Positions 22,426-31,279 of a stretch of DNA of 64,000 nt are shown one piece after another. The translations under genes were made by a program, and so were the position numbers. Under the pieces are notes generated by a model. That model was given only the letters and a program-made list of their open reading frames with translations. It made no database searches and was not told where the DNA came from. The first letter of the stretch is position 1. Each line of letters starts with the position of its first letter. Origin of the DNA: Bacteroidota bacterium (GTDB taxonomy: Bacteria > Bacteroidota > Ignavibacteria > SZUA-365); NCBI GenBank assembly GCA_003246455.1, contig QKAF01000015.1:65193-129192 (forward strand), in the 5' to 3' direction.

Positions 22426-25173
22426 TCAAATCAGCCTCTCGATGACATCGATGAGGTTGCTTTGATCGAAACTGCTCTTGTTGATGTAGGCGTTGGCTCC
22501 GACGTCGAATCCGCGCTCCCTGTCTTCCTGCGTCTCAAGACCGGTGACGAGGATGAGGGGCGTCTCGTGCATCTTCTCGTCCTTGCGCACCGCCTCGGTG
22601 AGTTCGAAACCGTTCATGCGCGGCATTTCCACGTCGGAAACGATGAGATCGAAATGTTCCTCACGCATGTGCGTGAGAGCGTCGATGCCGTCGACGGCGG
22701 TTATCACTTCGTACCCCGAATTGACCAGGATGTCATGGAGGAGGACGCGTGAGGTAATCGAATCGTCCACGACCAGCAGGCGCTGGCGCTTCGTTTCCTT
22801 CGACGGCTGCTCGGACCTGCCCGGTGCGACCACACCGCGTGAGGCGTCGAAAAGGTCCGGAACCTGAAGGACGAGCACGAGTTCGCCGCTGCTGAGAAGC
22901 GTGGCGCCGGCGACCGTCCGAACCCGTGAAACCGGGGCAGGCAGCGGCTTGATCACGACGTCCTGTTCCCACAGAATATCGTCGACCTCGACGGCGAGCA
23001 GGTTGGATGAAAGACGAAGCAGAAGGACGATCGCCTGGGGCTTCTCCTCTCTCTTGCCCGCATTCTGGCCGGTCAGAATTTCTTCCAGCCTGCGGACAGT
23101 CACCGTCCGTCCGTGATAATCGATGACGGATTTTCCGTCCAGCTGGGAGAAGTTCTCGCGATGCACACTGATCCCGCGTTCGACGAACTGCAGCGGAACC
23201 ACGTAGAGCCGTCCCTGGCTGCGGACCAGCACGCCGCGCGCGTTCGAGAGCGACAGAGGGAGTGAAATCCGGAACAGGGTCCGTACTCCCTTCTCCGTCT
23301 CGATCTCGATTTCTCCGCCGAGCGAGAGGATGTTTTCACGAACGACATTGAGTCCGACGCCGCGACCGGAGAGGTCGGTGATGATCGGGCTCGTGGTGAT
23401 GCCGGAAAGGAAAACGAGATCCAGCGCATCCCGGTCGGTAAGCTTGCGGGCCTTTTCCTCCGTCAGCAGTCCGTCGGCGACGGCCTTTTTCTTTACACGC
23501 TCGATGTCGATGCCGCGTCCGTCGTCTTCGAGGAGGACCTCGATTCGATTGTCCCGCGCGGTCTGGATTGTGAGGGTAATGTTCCCCGTCACGGATTTCT
23601 GTGCCTTCGCCCTGGCCGCGGTGTCCTCGATACCGTGATCGAGGCTGTTGCGCAGCAGATGGAGGAGCGGGTCCTTCAGTGCCTCGAGTATCCGTTTGTC
23701 GATGCGGATTTCATCGCCCTGCACCTGGAAGCGGACCTCCTTGTTCAGATCGCGCGCGAGCTTGCGCACCATCGGCGGCAGCGGGTCGGTGACGAGCGAG
23801 AACGGCAGGAGGAGAAGCTGCTTCGCATTCTCCATCATCACGTCGGACATGCTTTCCATGATGTACATCGTGCCGCGGCCGTCTTCGAGATTCTTCCCCA
23901 CCGCCGACTCGATACCTTCGACCTGGCGCGCGGTCCATTTCATGAAATTCTGCAGCTTCTCGTACTGCCCGGAATAGTAGTCCGCATCCCGTTTCCGGCC
24001 GACAGAGAACTGCGTCTCTTCCAGTACACTCTGACGCTGCTTGTGGTACTCGCGAATCCACTCGCGGCACTGATCCATAACCCGCCGAAGATCCGCGGCG
24101 TGTCGACCGAGCATGAACTTGATGCTGCTGAGTTCCTCTGTCTGACGGTAGAGCGACTCGAGTTCTCCGATCGGAACGCGTATCGTGTCCTTGACGCTGC
24201 GGAATGCCGTACCGGTTCCCGGCACTGCCATCCCGTCTTTTGGAGACGCCTCGTCCCGTTTCGCTCCCGCGGGCGCCGGTGCGGCGGTTTTGGCAGTGTC
24301 CGCGAATTCCTTCACCGGCTCCGCGCTGCTGGTCGCTGTGATATCGAGCGGCGCCTGAGCCTGATCCGGCTTCCCTGCCGGCGTTCCGGCACGCAACCCT
24401 TCATTCTCGGAAATGCCCGACTCGGACGTCCCGTGTGTCGGCGTGGACGACAGGCGGTGCGTCCCGTTGCCGTTTGCAGGCGCCTGGTGTCCCGCGAGGG
24501 ATGAAAGTCCTGGAATACGATCGAGTCCCGGAATGGTCGGGAGTCCGGGAATCGACGAAAGGCTCCGCGCCGCCGGCTGCTTCGGAACTACATTCACGTT
24601 CGACTCAGCATCCCCACTCGACGAGGCTTCCCCGCTCGAAGACAGCGTCGAGTCGGCGGGATGGTTCGATGCGGAATTATCCGACGGCAGCGCATCCTCC
24701 GGAGAATATCCTGCTGATCGCGGATCCGATTCTGATATCGTCGGCGCTGCGCCCCCGGCCGCGCTGCGTGCTCCGCTCTTGCTGCTCAGTTCCTTCAGTG
24801 TCTCGACGATCTGCTCGAGGGGCTCATACGTCAGCGGGAATTCCGCATCGCTCGTGAGCATTTCTCCGAGCAGGTCCACGGCAATGGCGCTTGCATCGAA
24901 CTGCTCGCGTGTCGCGAGATTGGGATCTTTCTTCCAGATGGAAAACAGGCTTTCGAGAGACTGGCAGACCGCTTCGATATCGGCACGGTTGATCGCGCGT
25001 GCCGCGCCTTTCAGACTGTGGGCTTCGCGGAAAATGAGCTCGATCACTCCCTGGCGCTCACCGTTGGCGGTGTGCTCCAGATCGCTCAGGCATTTGCTTA
25101 TCGTGCGGAAGTGTTCGTCCGCTTCTATCGCAAATGCTTCACGCAGCTTTTGAAGAAATTCGACTTCGTTCAT
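22426..25173 (-). CDS. cheA: CheA-type chemosensory histidine kinase with C-terminal receiver
   Basis: The protein is 915 aa. An Hpt domain (His52 in REAHSLKGAARA) is followed by a long low-complexity Ser/Pro/Ala linker (about 130-300, with the repeated tetrapeptide IPGL), a dimerisation/helical region (about 320-430) and the ATPase domain (LLRNSLDHGIED, DDGRGID, SGRGVGLNVV). A CheW-like domain (about 640-760) and a receiver with Asp847 (LIVSDVEMPRMNG) complete it. The order matches hybrid CheA proteins of Frz and Pil-Chp type systems. It starts 23 bp after the mcp gene. The attached receiver may act as phosphate sink or output because no separate CheY is present. Confidence 0.93.
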   Translation of the reverse strand: MNEVEFLQKLREAFAIEADEHFRTISKCLSDLEHTANGERQGVIELIFREAHSLKGAARAINRADIEAVCQSLESLFSIWKKDPNLATREQFDASAIAVDLLGEMLTSDAEFPLTYEPLEQIVETLKELSSKSGARSAAGGAAPTISESDPRSAGYSPEDALPSDNSASNHPADSTLSSSGEASSSGDAESNVNVVPKQPAARSLSSIPGLPTIPGLDRIPGLSSLAGHQAPANGNGTHRLSSTPTHGTSESGISENEGLRAGTPAGKPDQAQAPLDITATSSAEPVKEFADTAKTAAPAPAGAKRDEASPKDGMAVPGTGTAFRSVKDTIRVPIGELESLYRQTEELSSIKFMLGRHAADLRRVMDQCREWIREYHKQRQSVLEETQFSVGRKRDADYYSGQYEKLQNFMKWTARQVEGIESAVGKNLEDGRGTMYIMESMSDVMMENAKQLLLLPFSLVTDPLPPMVRKLARDLNKEVRFQVQGDEIRIDKRILEALKDPLLHLLRNSLDHGIEDTAARAKAQKSVTGNITLTIQTARDNRIEVLLEDDGRGIDIERVKKKAVADGLLTEEKARKLTDRDALDLVFLSGITTSPIITDLSGRGVGLNVVRENILSLGGEIEIETEKGVRTLFRISLPLSLSNARGVLVRSQGRLYVVPLQFVERGISVHRENFSQLDGKSVIDYHGRTVTVRRLEEILTGQNAGKREEKPQAIVLLLRLSSNLLAVEVDDILWEQDVVIKPLPAPVSRVRTVAGATLLSSGELVLVLQVPDLFDASRGVVAPGRSEQPSKETKRQRLLVVDDSITSRVLLHDILVNSGYEVITAVDGIDALTHMREEHFDLIVSDVEMPRMNGFELTEAVRKDEKMHETPLILVTGLETQEDRERGFDVGANAYINKSSFDQSNLIDVIERLI

Positions 25174-25196
25174 GACGCTGTTGTACCGGGAGTGAA

Positions 25197-26993
25197 TCAG
25201 AGTTTGTACCGTTCGACGAAGCGCTGCAGACGTGTGCCCAGCTCCTTGAGATTCTGCGCCGTCAGTTCCACCTGATGGATCGATTCCACGTTCTGCTCGC
25301 TGGCGGATTTGATATGCTGAATCGCCGTCGTGACCTGGTCCAGCCCGACGACCTGCTCCTTCGCCGACGCGGCGATCTGAAGCATGGATTCCGCGGTTTC
25401 GTTGATTCCCGTCATAACGGTCTGAATCGCGCTGCCCGACTGCGAAGACAGCTGCGCACCGTCTTCGGCCAGCTTGGTCCCGCGTTCGGCGACCATGACC
25501 GCCGAGGCCGTCGCCTTCTGCGTATCGATGAGAATGGACCGTACTTTCGACGTCGCCTGCTTAGACTGTTCCGCGTGATTACGGATTTCCTTGGCCACAA
25601 CCGTGAAGCCTTTCCCGTACTCGCCGGCTTTCGCCGCTTCGATCGCGGCATTCACCGCGAGGATGTTCGACTGCTCCGCGAGATCATTGACCGAGGTCAC
25701 GATATCGCCGATTGCCTGCCCCTGCTCGGACAGTTTGATGATGCTTTCTGCGATGCCGCGCATCTGTTCCCGGATATTCTCCATGCTCTGAATGCTCTTC
25801 CCGATCGCGTCGACACCGTCATGCGAGATGCGCAGCGTCTGCTGCGTATTGTCGGAGATCATCTTCGCTTTCTGGTTCGACAGCTGCGATGCCTGTTTCA
25901 CCTCCTGAAGCGTGGTCGCCGTTTCGTTGACGGAGGATGCGGTCTCCCGTGCGCCTGCCGCGATCTGCACCATCGTTGAGGACAGCTCGGCGGTTGCCGC
26001 AGCCAGCACGTTGATGCCTTCGATCATCTCGCGGATCTGCGTGCGCAGGCGGTGCACCATTGTGGAGAGCGCCTTGCCCAGCACGTCCTTTTCCGAGAGC
26101 GGTGTGATCTCGACGGTGAGGTCGCCATCGGCAATGCGTGCGGCGATCTGCGCCTCGTGGTCCGAGTTGGCACGAAGCTTCTCGAGCGTCTTCAGCAGTT
26201 CCCCGACCTCGTCGTGCCGATCGGTCGTGATCGGAATATTCGTATCGCCCTGTCCGAGCCGCTCGGCGATTTCCGTTGCAAGACTGAGCGGGTTCGAGAT
26301 GAGCCGCGATATCACGGAGGCGAAGAAAATCACCAGGAGGATTCCGATGCCGAAGATCAGAATCCGTCCCAGGAGGGCGGTATCCTCGATGGACTTGATC
26401 CGATCCTGCGATGCGTCGAACAGATTGCGAAGCTCATAGCTGAACAGATCGAGCGCATTCACGAACGCCATGTCGTTGTCTTCGAAGTCCGCGCGCATCA
26501 GGCGCAGTGCGTCGACGTTCTGCTGCTCTATGAACGGCAGCGCCTTGGTCGCGAGTTCTCCATACGCTTCATGCGAGCGCGTCAGTTTCACGAATTGCTT
26601 GTTCACGTTCTGCAGCGAAGCCGCGACCTCTTCGCCGACGAGCACCTGGCGCGCCGATTCGACAAGATTCGTCACCCGCGTGATCAGTCCCTGCACCTTG
26701 TTCTGCTGCTGAAGGTACTGGTCGCGCAGTTCGCTGATGTTGCCGCCGGCGACATCCGGACTCGCCTGAAGGCGCAGCCGGTTGAACATCATCCGGGCAC
26801 GAAGGAACTCGCTGACCACCTCGTTGCCGGCCTGATTGAGCGGGATCTGGGTGTCCTGCAGAATCTGGTATTCCCGCAGCGACCGGTTCGACTGCAGGTT
26901 CTCGACCGCGATCAGCGCGAGAAGAAACGCGATGACCATGCCAAATCCGATGAACAGCTTGTATTTCGTTTTCAGGTTCGCAAACCAGCGCAT
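25197..26993 (-). CDS. Methyl-accepting chemotaxis protein
   Basis: This 598-aa receptor has a membrane helix at about 12-29, a four-helix-bundle-type periplasmic sensor of about 180 residues, a second membrane helix (about 210-232), a HAMP domain with a HAMP-like extension, and the long cytoplasmic coiled coil. Its hairpin tip (NDLAEQSNILAVNAAIEAA, then KGFTVVAKEIRNHAEQS) contacts CheA and CheW. It ends RFVERYKL with no CheR-docking pentapeptide. As the only receptor in the operon it is the dedicated input; the helical sensor type does not reveal the ligand. Confidence 0.93.
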   Translation of the reverse strand: MRWFANLKTKYKLFIGFGMVIAFLLALIAVENLQSNRSLREYQILQDTQIPLNQAGNEVVSEFLRARMMFNRLRLQASPDVAGGNISELRDQYLQQQNKVQGLITRVTNLVESARQVLVGEEVAASLQNVNKQFVKLTRSHEAYGELATKALPFIEQQNVDALRLMRADFEDNDMAFVNALDLFSYELRNLFDASQDRIKSIEDTALLGRILIFGIGILLVIFFASVISRLISNPLSLATEIAERLGQGDTNIPITTDRHDEVGELLKTLEKLRANSDHEAQIAARIADGDLTVEITPLSEKDVLGKALSTMVHRLRTQIREMIEGINVLAAATAELSSTMVQIAAGARETASSVNETATTLQEVKQASQLSNQKAKMISDNTQQTLRISHDGVDAIGKSIQSMENIREQMRGIAESIIKLSEQGQAIGDIVTSVNDLAEQSNILAVNAAIEAAKAGEYGKGFTVVAKEIRNHAEQSKQATSKVRSILIDTQKATASAVMVAERGTKLAEDGAQLSSQSGSAIQTVMTGINETAESMLQIAASAKEQVVGLDQVTTAIQHIKSASEQNVESIHQVELTAQNLKELGTRLQRFVERYKL

Positions 26994-27010
26994 GATCAGA
27001 CCTCTTTTTC

Positions 27011-27664
27011 CTATTCCTTGCTGTCTTTCATTACCGGCCTGTCGTCTCCCGCGACAAGCTGGTCCTGAAGCACGACGCGTGCATTGAGAATTAATACGTT
27101 GCCTTTGGCGAGCCCGTGCAGATACGTCCGGGAACGCTCATGAATTTCCGACGGAAGATCCTGCAGTTCCCTTCTGTCGAAGCTGCGCATGCCCTGCACC
27201 GAGTCGACGAGGAACCCGACCTTGTAGCTCTCGTGCCGAACCATCAGCACCCGGTGCATCGTGGTCAGATCGGATGCCGGGATATTCAGGACGCGCTTGA
27301 GATCGACGACGGAGAACAGGATTCCCCGGAGACTGGAGATGCCGAGGATGGCCTTGTTCGTATTGGGAAGCGCGACGAGATTCTGCAGGGGGATCACTTC
27401 TTCGATCTCCTCGCACGCGACGCCGTAGAGGTCGTTCCCCAGCATGAACAGCACCACGTCCTGGCTCTCGCCGGCATCGGTATGCACGGGCGCGTTTTGT
27501 ACGGCGAACGCTTTCGAGCGCCGGTGAAGCACGTCGGCATTTTCCTGGTCGGTGTCGAGCTTCTGCTGTTCGAGGCTCGCGCGGACGGAGCCGAGCAGTT
27601 CATGGATATGCTTCCACTGCTCCGGATCGTACTGCTGCGTGTATGTCGTATCGCGCATGCTCAT
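27011..27664 (-). CDS. cheW: CheW-like coupling protein, first of two
   Basis: This is a 217-aa protein with an N-terminal extension of about 65 residues (helical, charged) before the CheW fold (VVLFMLGNDLYGVACEEIEEVI, ISSLRGILFSVVDLKRVL, VGFLVDSVQGM). It links receptor and CheA. The start chosen is the ATG that overlaps the cheR stop by one base (TGATG); a TTG one codon upstream is also in frame. It lies between cheR and mcp, which is the usual place. The N-terminal extension has no recognised match. Confidence 0.87.
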   Translation of the reverse strand: MSMRDTTYTQQYDPEQWKHIHELLGSVRASLEQQKLDTDQENADVLHRRSKAFAVQNAPVHTDAGESQDVVLFMLGNDLYGVACEEIEEVIPLQNLVALPNTNKAILGISSLRGILFSVVDLKRVLNIPASDLTTMHRVLMVRHESYKVGFLVDSVQGMRSFDRRELQDLPSEIHERSRTYLHGLAKGNVLILNARVVLQDQLVAGDDRPVMKDSKE

Positions 27665-29205
27665 CAATCAATGAAGGTGTGTATGACTTCGATCATCCGT
27701 TTCGCGCTGATTTCGCCCGGTTCGAGGATGCGTTCGAGGTCGCCTTCCGTCTCGATCAGCTGAAGGGCAATGCTGAAATGCCGCCGCGCCTTCGCCGTAT
27801 TGCCGAGCTGATGATGCAGGGTGGCAATGGAAAAATGCGCGGGGATGAAGTCCTGATTCAGATACAGGGCGCGTTCATACGCCTGCAGCGCCTGCGTCGT
27901 CTCACCGTTTTCCCGAAGGATCGTCCCATGCATGTAGTGAGCGTGGGGGTCCATCTTGTTCAGGGAGATCGCCTGTTTCGCAACGACGATCGCGTCGTCG
28001 AGGCGGCCGGCATCGGCATGCTGACGGGCTTCGAGTATGAGGTGATGGACATTATCCGGAAGCTGTTTCTCCGGCTGTACGGACGGGGTCTGCTCCGCGG
28101 CTGCCATGTCGCGGACAGGCGTGGCGTCGGCGCGTGACGAACTGCCCTGGGGCGTGTCCGCCTGCGGCCGCGGAAACGCGGGCGTTTCATGCGCCGGTGC
28201 ATCTGCCTTCTCGATGTGCTTGTCACGGGATGAGAAAAGCCCCGCGAACGGGTTGCGCAGTCCTTTTGGCGGCAGCGGCACCGATTCTTCCTTCTCCGTA
28301 TCCGCAGTTTCCTGTTTCTCGTGACGGAACGTGAGAATCTGCGGGATATGCGCCTGCTTGCGGAACAGCGTGGCTTCCCCGAATCGGACGCCTTCAAAGC
28401 CCGGATTGTTGATCAGGGTTGTCTCCGTCAGACTCGGAATGAGCCACCCGCCTTCGGTCAGGGAGCGCCGGAAGCCCTGGATGATATTCTTGACCTTTTC
28501 GCGCGTGAAGTACATGAGGACGTTGCGGCAGAAAACGAGATCGAAACCGCCGGGATACAGCGCCGGGGCGCTGACGAGGTTGAGCATCTTGAATTCGGTG
28601 CGATCCTTGATTCTCGCCACGACCTCATGCCGGCCGTCATCCGTCTGTTCGAAGTACGAGGAGTGAATCTCCGCCGGGACGTCACGAAACGACCAGTCGC
28701 GGTATTTCCCCTCGCGCGCCCGTTCAATGGCGACCGGATTGACGTCCGTGCCGAGGACGCTGTATTTCCACCCTTCCTTCCCTTCGAGGAAAGAATCGAG
28801 AAGAATTGCCAGCGTGTACACTTCCTCGCCGGTGCTGCATCCGGCGCTCCAGATGCGCACGTGATTATCCCCCTGCGACTGTTTGCGCTCCAGCAGGGCC
28901 GGCAGGACGTGGTCGCGGAGAATCGAGAACACCACGATTTCGCGGAAGAAATAGGATTCGCCTATCGTCAGGTGCTTCGCGAGTGTGCGTATGACGTTTT
29001 CGTCGTGCTCGCTGTTTACCAGCCAGGCGAGAAATGCGGATGTATCCGTGAATCCGAGCTCACGGGCTGCCGGCTTCAGCAGACGAAGCAGATCGCTCCA
29101 CTGATGCGGCTGATACCGGAGTCCCAGCAGCGTATCGATTTTCTGCATGACGCTGGCGAGATGGATGCCGGAATCGAGGTTCTGGGCTCGCGCTTCTGCG
29201 TTCAC
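27664..29205 (-). CDS. cheR: CheR-type chemoreceptor methyltransferase with TPR tail
   Basis: The protein is 513 aa. An N-terminal helical domain and an SAM-dependent methyltransferase domain (WSAGCSTGEEVYTLAILL, VLGTDVNPVAIERA, FDLVFCRNVLMYF) cover about residues 20-290. A variable Pro/Ala-rich linker (about 300-380) leads to about three TPR repeats (ADAGRLDDAIVVAKQAI, HYMHGTILRENGETTQAL, FSIATLHHQLGNTAKA). CheR with C-terminal TPRs is known from FrzF and related systems, where the repeats tune substrate choice. It methylates receptor glutamates. Its start overlaps the upstream cheW stop (ATGA). Confidence 0.92.
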   Translation of the reverse strand: MNAEARAQNLDSGIHLASVMQKIDTLLGLRYQPHQWSDLLRLLKPAARELGFTDTSAFLAWLVNSEHDENVIRTLAKHLTIGESYFFREIVVFSILRDHVLPALLERKQSQGDNHVRIWSAGCSTGEEVYTLAILLDSFLEGKEGWKYSVLGTDVNPVAIERAREGKYRDWSFRDVPAEIHSSYFEQTDDGRHEVVARIKDRTEFKMLNLVSAPALYPGGFDLVFCRNVLMYFTREKVKNIIQGFRRSLTEGGWLIPSLTETTLINNPGFEGVRFGEATLFRKQAHIPQILTFRHEKQETADTEKEESVPLPPKGLRNPFAGLFSSRDKHIEKADAPAHETPAFPRPQADTPQGSSSRADATPVRDMAAAEQTPSVQPEKQLPDNVHHLILEARQHADAGRLDDAIVVAKQAISLNKMDPHAHYMHGTILRENGETTQALQAYERALYLNQDFIPAHFSIATLHHQLGNTAKARRHFSIALQLIETEGDLERILEPGEISAKRMIEVIHTFID

Positions 29206-29777
29206 GAGATTTCCCCTTCCAGAGTGATGGGATCCGTGTGTAATTCCGTCGGCAGAACGACCTGCTCAGGTCTGCAGCAGGCGTCGATATCGAGGACGAG
29301 AACCATGTCCTCCTCCACGGAAACGACACCCTTGAACAGCAGAGCGCCGTTCCCCGTCATCGGATCGACGGGATGGCTCGCATCGAGTTCCACGAGATCC
29401 TCTACGGTCTCGACCAACAGGGCGATGGTCTGCCGGGTCGCACGAACAATGATGAATTTATGCTGCGGTTTCAGCAGCGTCACCTCCCTGCCGATGAGCA
29501 CCGCCGTGTCGATGACCGGCATGACCTCACCGCGAAGGCTGATCATCCCGGCAATCGTCGATGCCAGGCCTGGAGCATGAAGAATCTCGAATGCAGGAAC
29601 CACCTCGGTCACTGTCTCCAGCGGCACGGCGAGCAGTCTGTCGTGCGTCCGAAACATGAGAATGGTCTGTATGGGAGTTTCTTTCATGGTGTCTTGCAAT
29701 GTCTGGTCGAAAGGTTCGCAGATGCGGATTGACGTGTGCGGTTCGACTGCGAAACTGCCTGCAAGATACCGTGGCAT
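29202..29777 (-). CDS. cheW: CheW-like coupling protein, second; first gene of the chemosensory operon
   Basis: A CheW fold (ILMFRTHDRLLAVPLETVTEVV, GMISLRGEVMPVIDTAV, ALLVETVEDLVEL) fills most of a 191-aa frame. The start is uncertain. The first ATG gives 30 extra residues before the domain; a second ATG at 29685-29687 would give a standard-size 161-aa protein. The first is kept because an AT-rich tract with a TACATTTT box lies just upstream of it (29797-29825) and the codons in between look coding. Neither start has a strong ribosome site. Two CheW proteins in one operon are common in Frz-like and Pil-Chp systems. Confidence 0.83.
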   Translation of the reverse strand: MPRYLAGSFAVEPHTSIRICEPFDQTLQDTMKETPIQTILMFRTHDRLLAVPLETVTEVVPAFEILHAPGLASTIAGMISLRGEVMPVIDTAVLIGREVTLLKPQHKFIIVRATRQTIALLVETVEDLVELDASHPVDPMTGNGALLFKGVVSVEEDMVLVLDIDACCRPEQVVLPTELHTDPITLEGEIS

Positions 29778-29927
29778 TCTTTCGGGAATCTGAATACCGG
29801 ATTAATAAAATGTAATCGTAAAACAGGGAACTGATTGGCGAGAATTCGCCGGGGTTTGCCGGAGGGTGTGGGGAGAGGATTCGCTATGGGCGGGATGTCG
29901 GCAGCGGAATAGCGGGCGAATACCCTG

Positions 29928-29960
29928 AAAAAAGACCGGAGGCCGTGACGGCCTCCGGTT
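29928..29960 (-). terminator. Rho-independent terminator of purB
   Basis: A hairpin with perfect 10-bp arms (ACCGGAGGCC and its complement), 5-nt loop, is followed on the minus strand by C and six Ts. It lies 9 bp past the purB stop and closes the plsY-htrA-purB unit. Confidence 0.85.
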
Positions 29961-29968
29961 CATCGGAA

Positions 29969-31270
29969 TTATTCGCCGCCGAGGCCGAGTCGATCGAATA
30001 TCATGTCGACGTGCGTTGTGCCACGATTGACGTCGAAACACGTGTCGAGTTCCTCCGCGCTGAGCATCGCGGTGATTTCGGGGTCACTCCCGACGAGATC
30101 GCGCAGATGCACGTCTTCCTTCCAGACACGCATGGCGTGGCCCTGGACGATGCGGTAGGCGTCCTCACGCTGCATGCCTTTTTTCGTCAGCGCCAGCAGC
30201 ACCTGCTGGGAGAAAATGAGCCCGCGCGTGCCGTTGAGGTTCCGCAGCATGTGTTCGGGATAAACGAAGAAATTCTCGACGATATGCTTCATCTTCGCCA
30301 GCATGTAATCGAGCGCGATGGTCGCGTCCGGAAGTATCACCCGTTCCACGGACGAATGCGTGATATCCCGCTCGTGCCAGAGCGCCTGATTCTCCAATCC
30401 CGCAGTGGCGTATCCGCGGAGCAGACGCGCCATTCCCGCGACGCGTTCGCAGGTGATGGGATTGCGTTTGTGCGGCATGGCCGAGCTGCCCTTCTGCCCT
30501 TTCGCAAAATACTCTTCGACCTCGAGGACCTCTGTTTTCTGCAGATGCCGTATCTCCGTGGCGAATTTCTCGAGGGATCCGCCGATGATCGCGATCGTAC
30601 TGAGAAACTCGGCGTGGCGATCGCGCTGGAGGATCTGCGTGCTGATCGGCGACGGCGTGAGATCCATTTTCTCGCAGACGTATTTTTCCACGAACGGATC
30701 GATGTTCGCGTATGTCCCCACCGCTCCCGAGATCTTCCCGAACGAAATCCGTTCGATGGCGCGGTCGATGCGCTCCAGATTCCGGTTCATCTCTTCATGC
30801 CACATCGCCATTTTCAGACCGAAGGTCATCGGCTCCGCATGAATTCCATGAGTGCGTCCGATCATCGGCGTGTATTTGTACTTGCGCGCCTGCACGGCGA
30901 TGGTGTCCCTGAGCGTGCGCATACCGTCGCGCAGCAGCAGTCCCGCGCGTCGTGCCATGGCCGACAGTGCCGTATCTCCGACATCCGAGGAGGTCAGACC
31001 GAGATGGATGAAGCGGGATTCCTCTCCGACGTTCTCCGCCACGTTCGTGAGAAAGGCGATGACGTCGTGATTGAGCGTCTTTTCCAATTCGTTGATACGC
31101 GCGACGGAAAAATCGGCGCGCTGCTGAATCACCGGTATCGCTTCTTTCGGGATCAGCCCGAGCTCGGACTGCGCTTCGCAGGCGTAGATTTCGATTTCCA
31201 GCCAGGTCTGAAACTTGGCCTCGTCGGTCCAGAGCGTCCCCATTTCGGGACGCGTGTAGCGTTGAATCAT
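29969..31270 (-). CDS. purB: Adenylosuccinate lyase
   Basis: This 433-aa enzyme of the fumarase/aspartase superfamily is purB by its motifs: GLTSSDVGDTALS, the active-site MIGRTHGIHAEPMTFG, and the signature KGSSAMPHKRNPI. It cleaves SAICAR to AICAR and adenylosuccinate to AMP, in both purine synthesis branches in the cytosol. Length is normal for the short bacterial form. It starts 9 bp after htrA and is last in the unit before a strong terminator. Confidence 0.96.
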   Translation of the reverse strand: MIQRYTRPEMGTLWTDEAKFQTWLEIEIYACEAQSELGLIPKEAIPVIQQRADFSVARINELEKTLNHDVIAFLTNVAENVGEESRFIHLGLTSSDVGDTALSAMARRAGLLLRDGMRTLRDTIAVQARKYKYTPMIGRTHGIHAEPMTFGLKMAMWHEEMNRNLERIDRAIERISFGKISGAVGTYANIDPFVEKYVCEKMDLTPSPISTQILQRDRHAEFLSTIAIIGGSLEKFATEIRHLQKTEVLEVEEYFAKGQKGSSAMPHKRNPITCERVAGMARLLRGYATAGLENQALWHERDITHSSVERVILPDATIALDYMLAKMKHIVENFFVYPEHMLRNLNGTRGLIFSQQVLLALTKKGMQREDAYRIVQGHAMRVWKEDVHLRDLVGSDPEITAMLSAEELDTCFDVNRGTTHVDMIFDRLGLGGE

Positions 31271-31279
31271 TGTCTCCTC

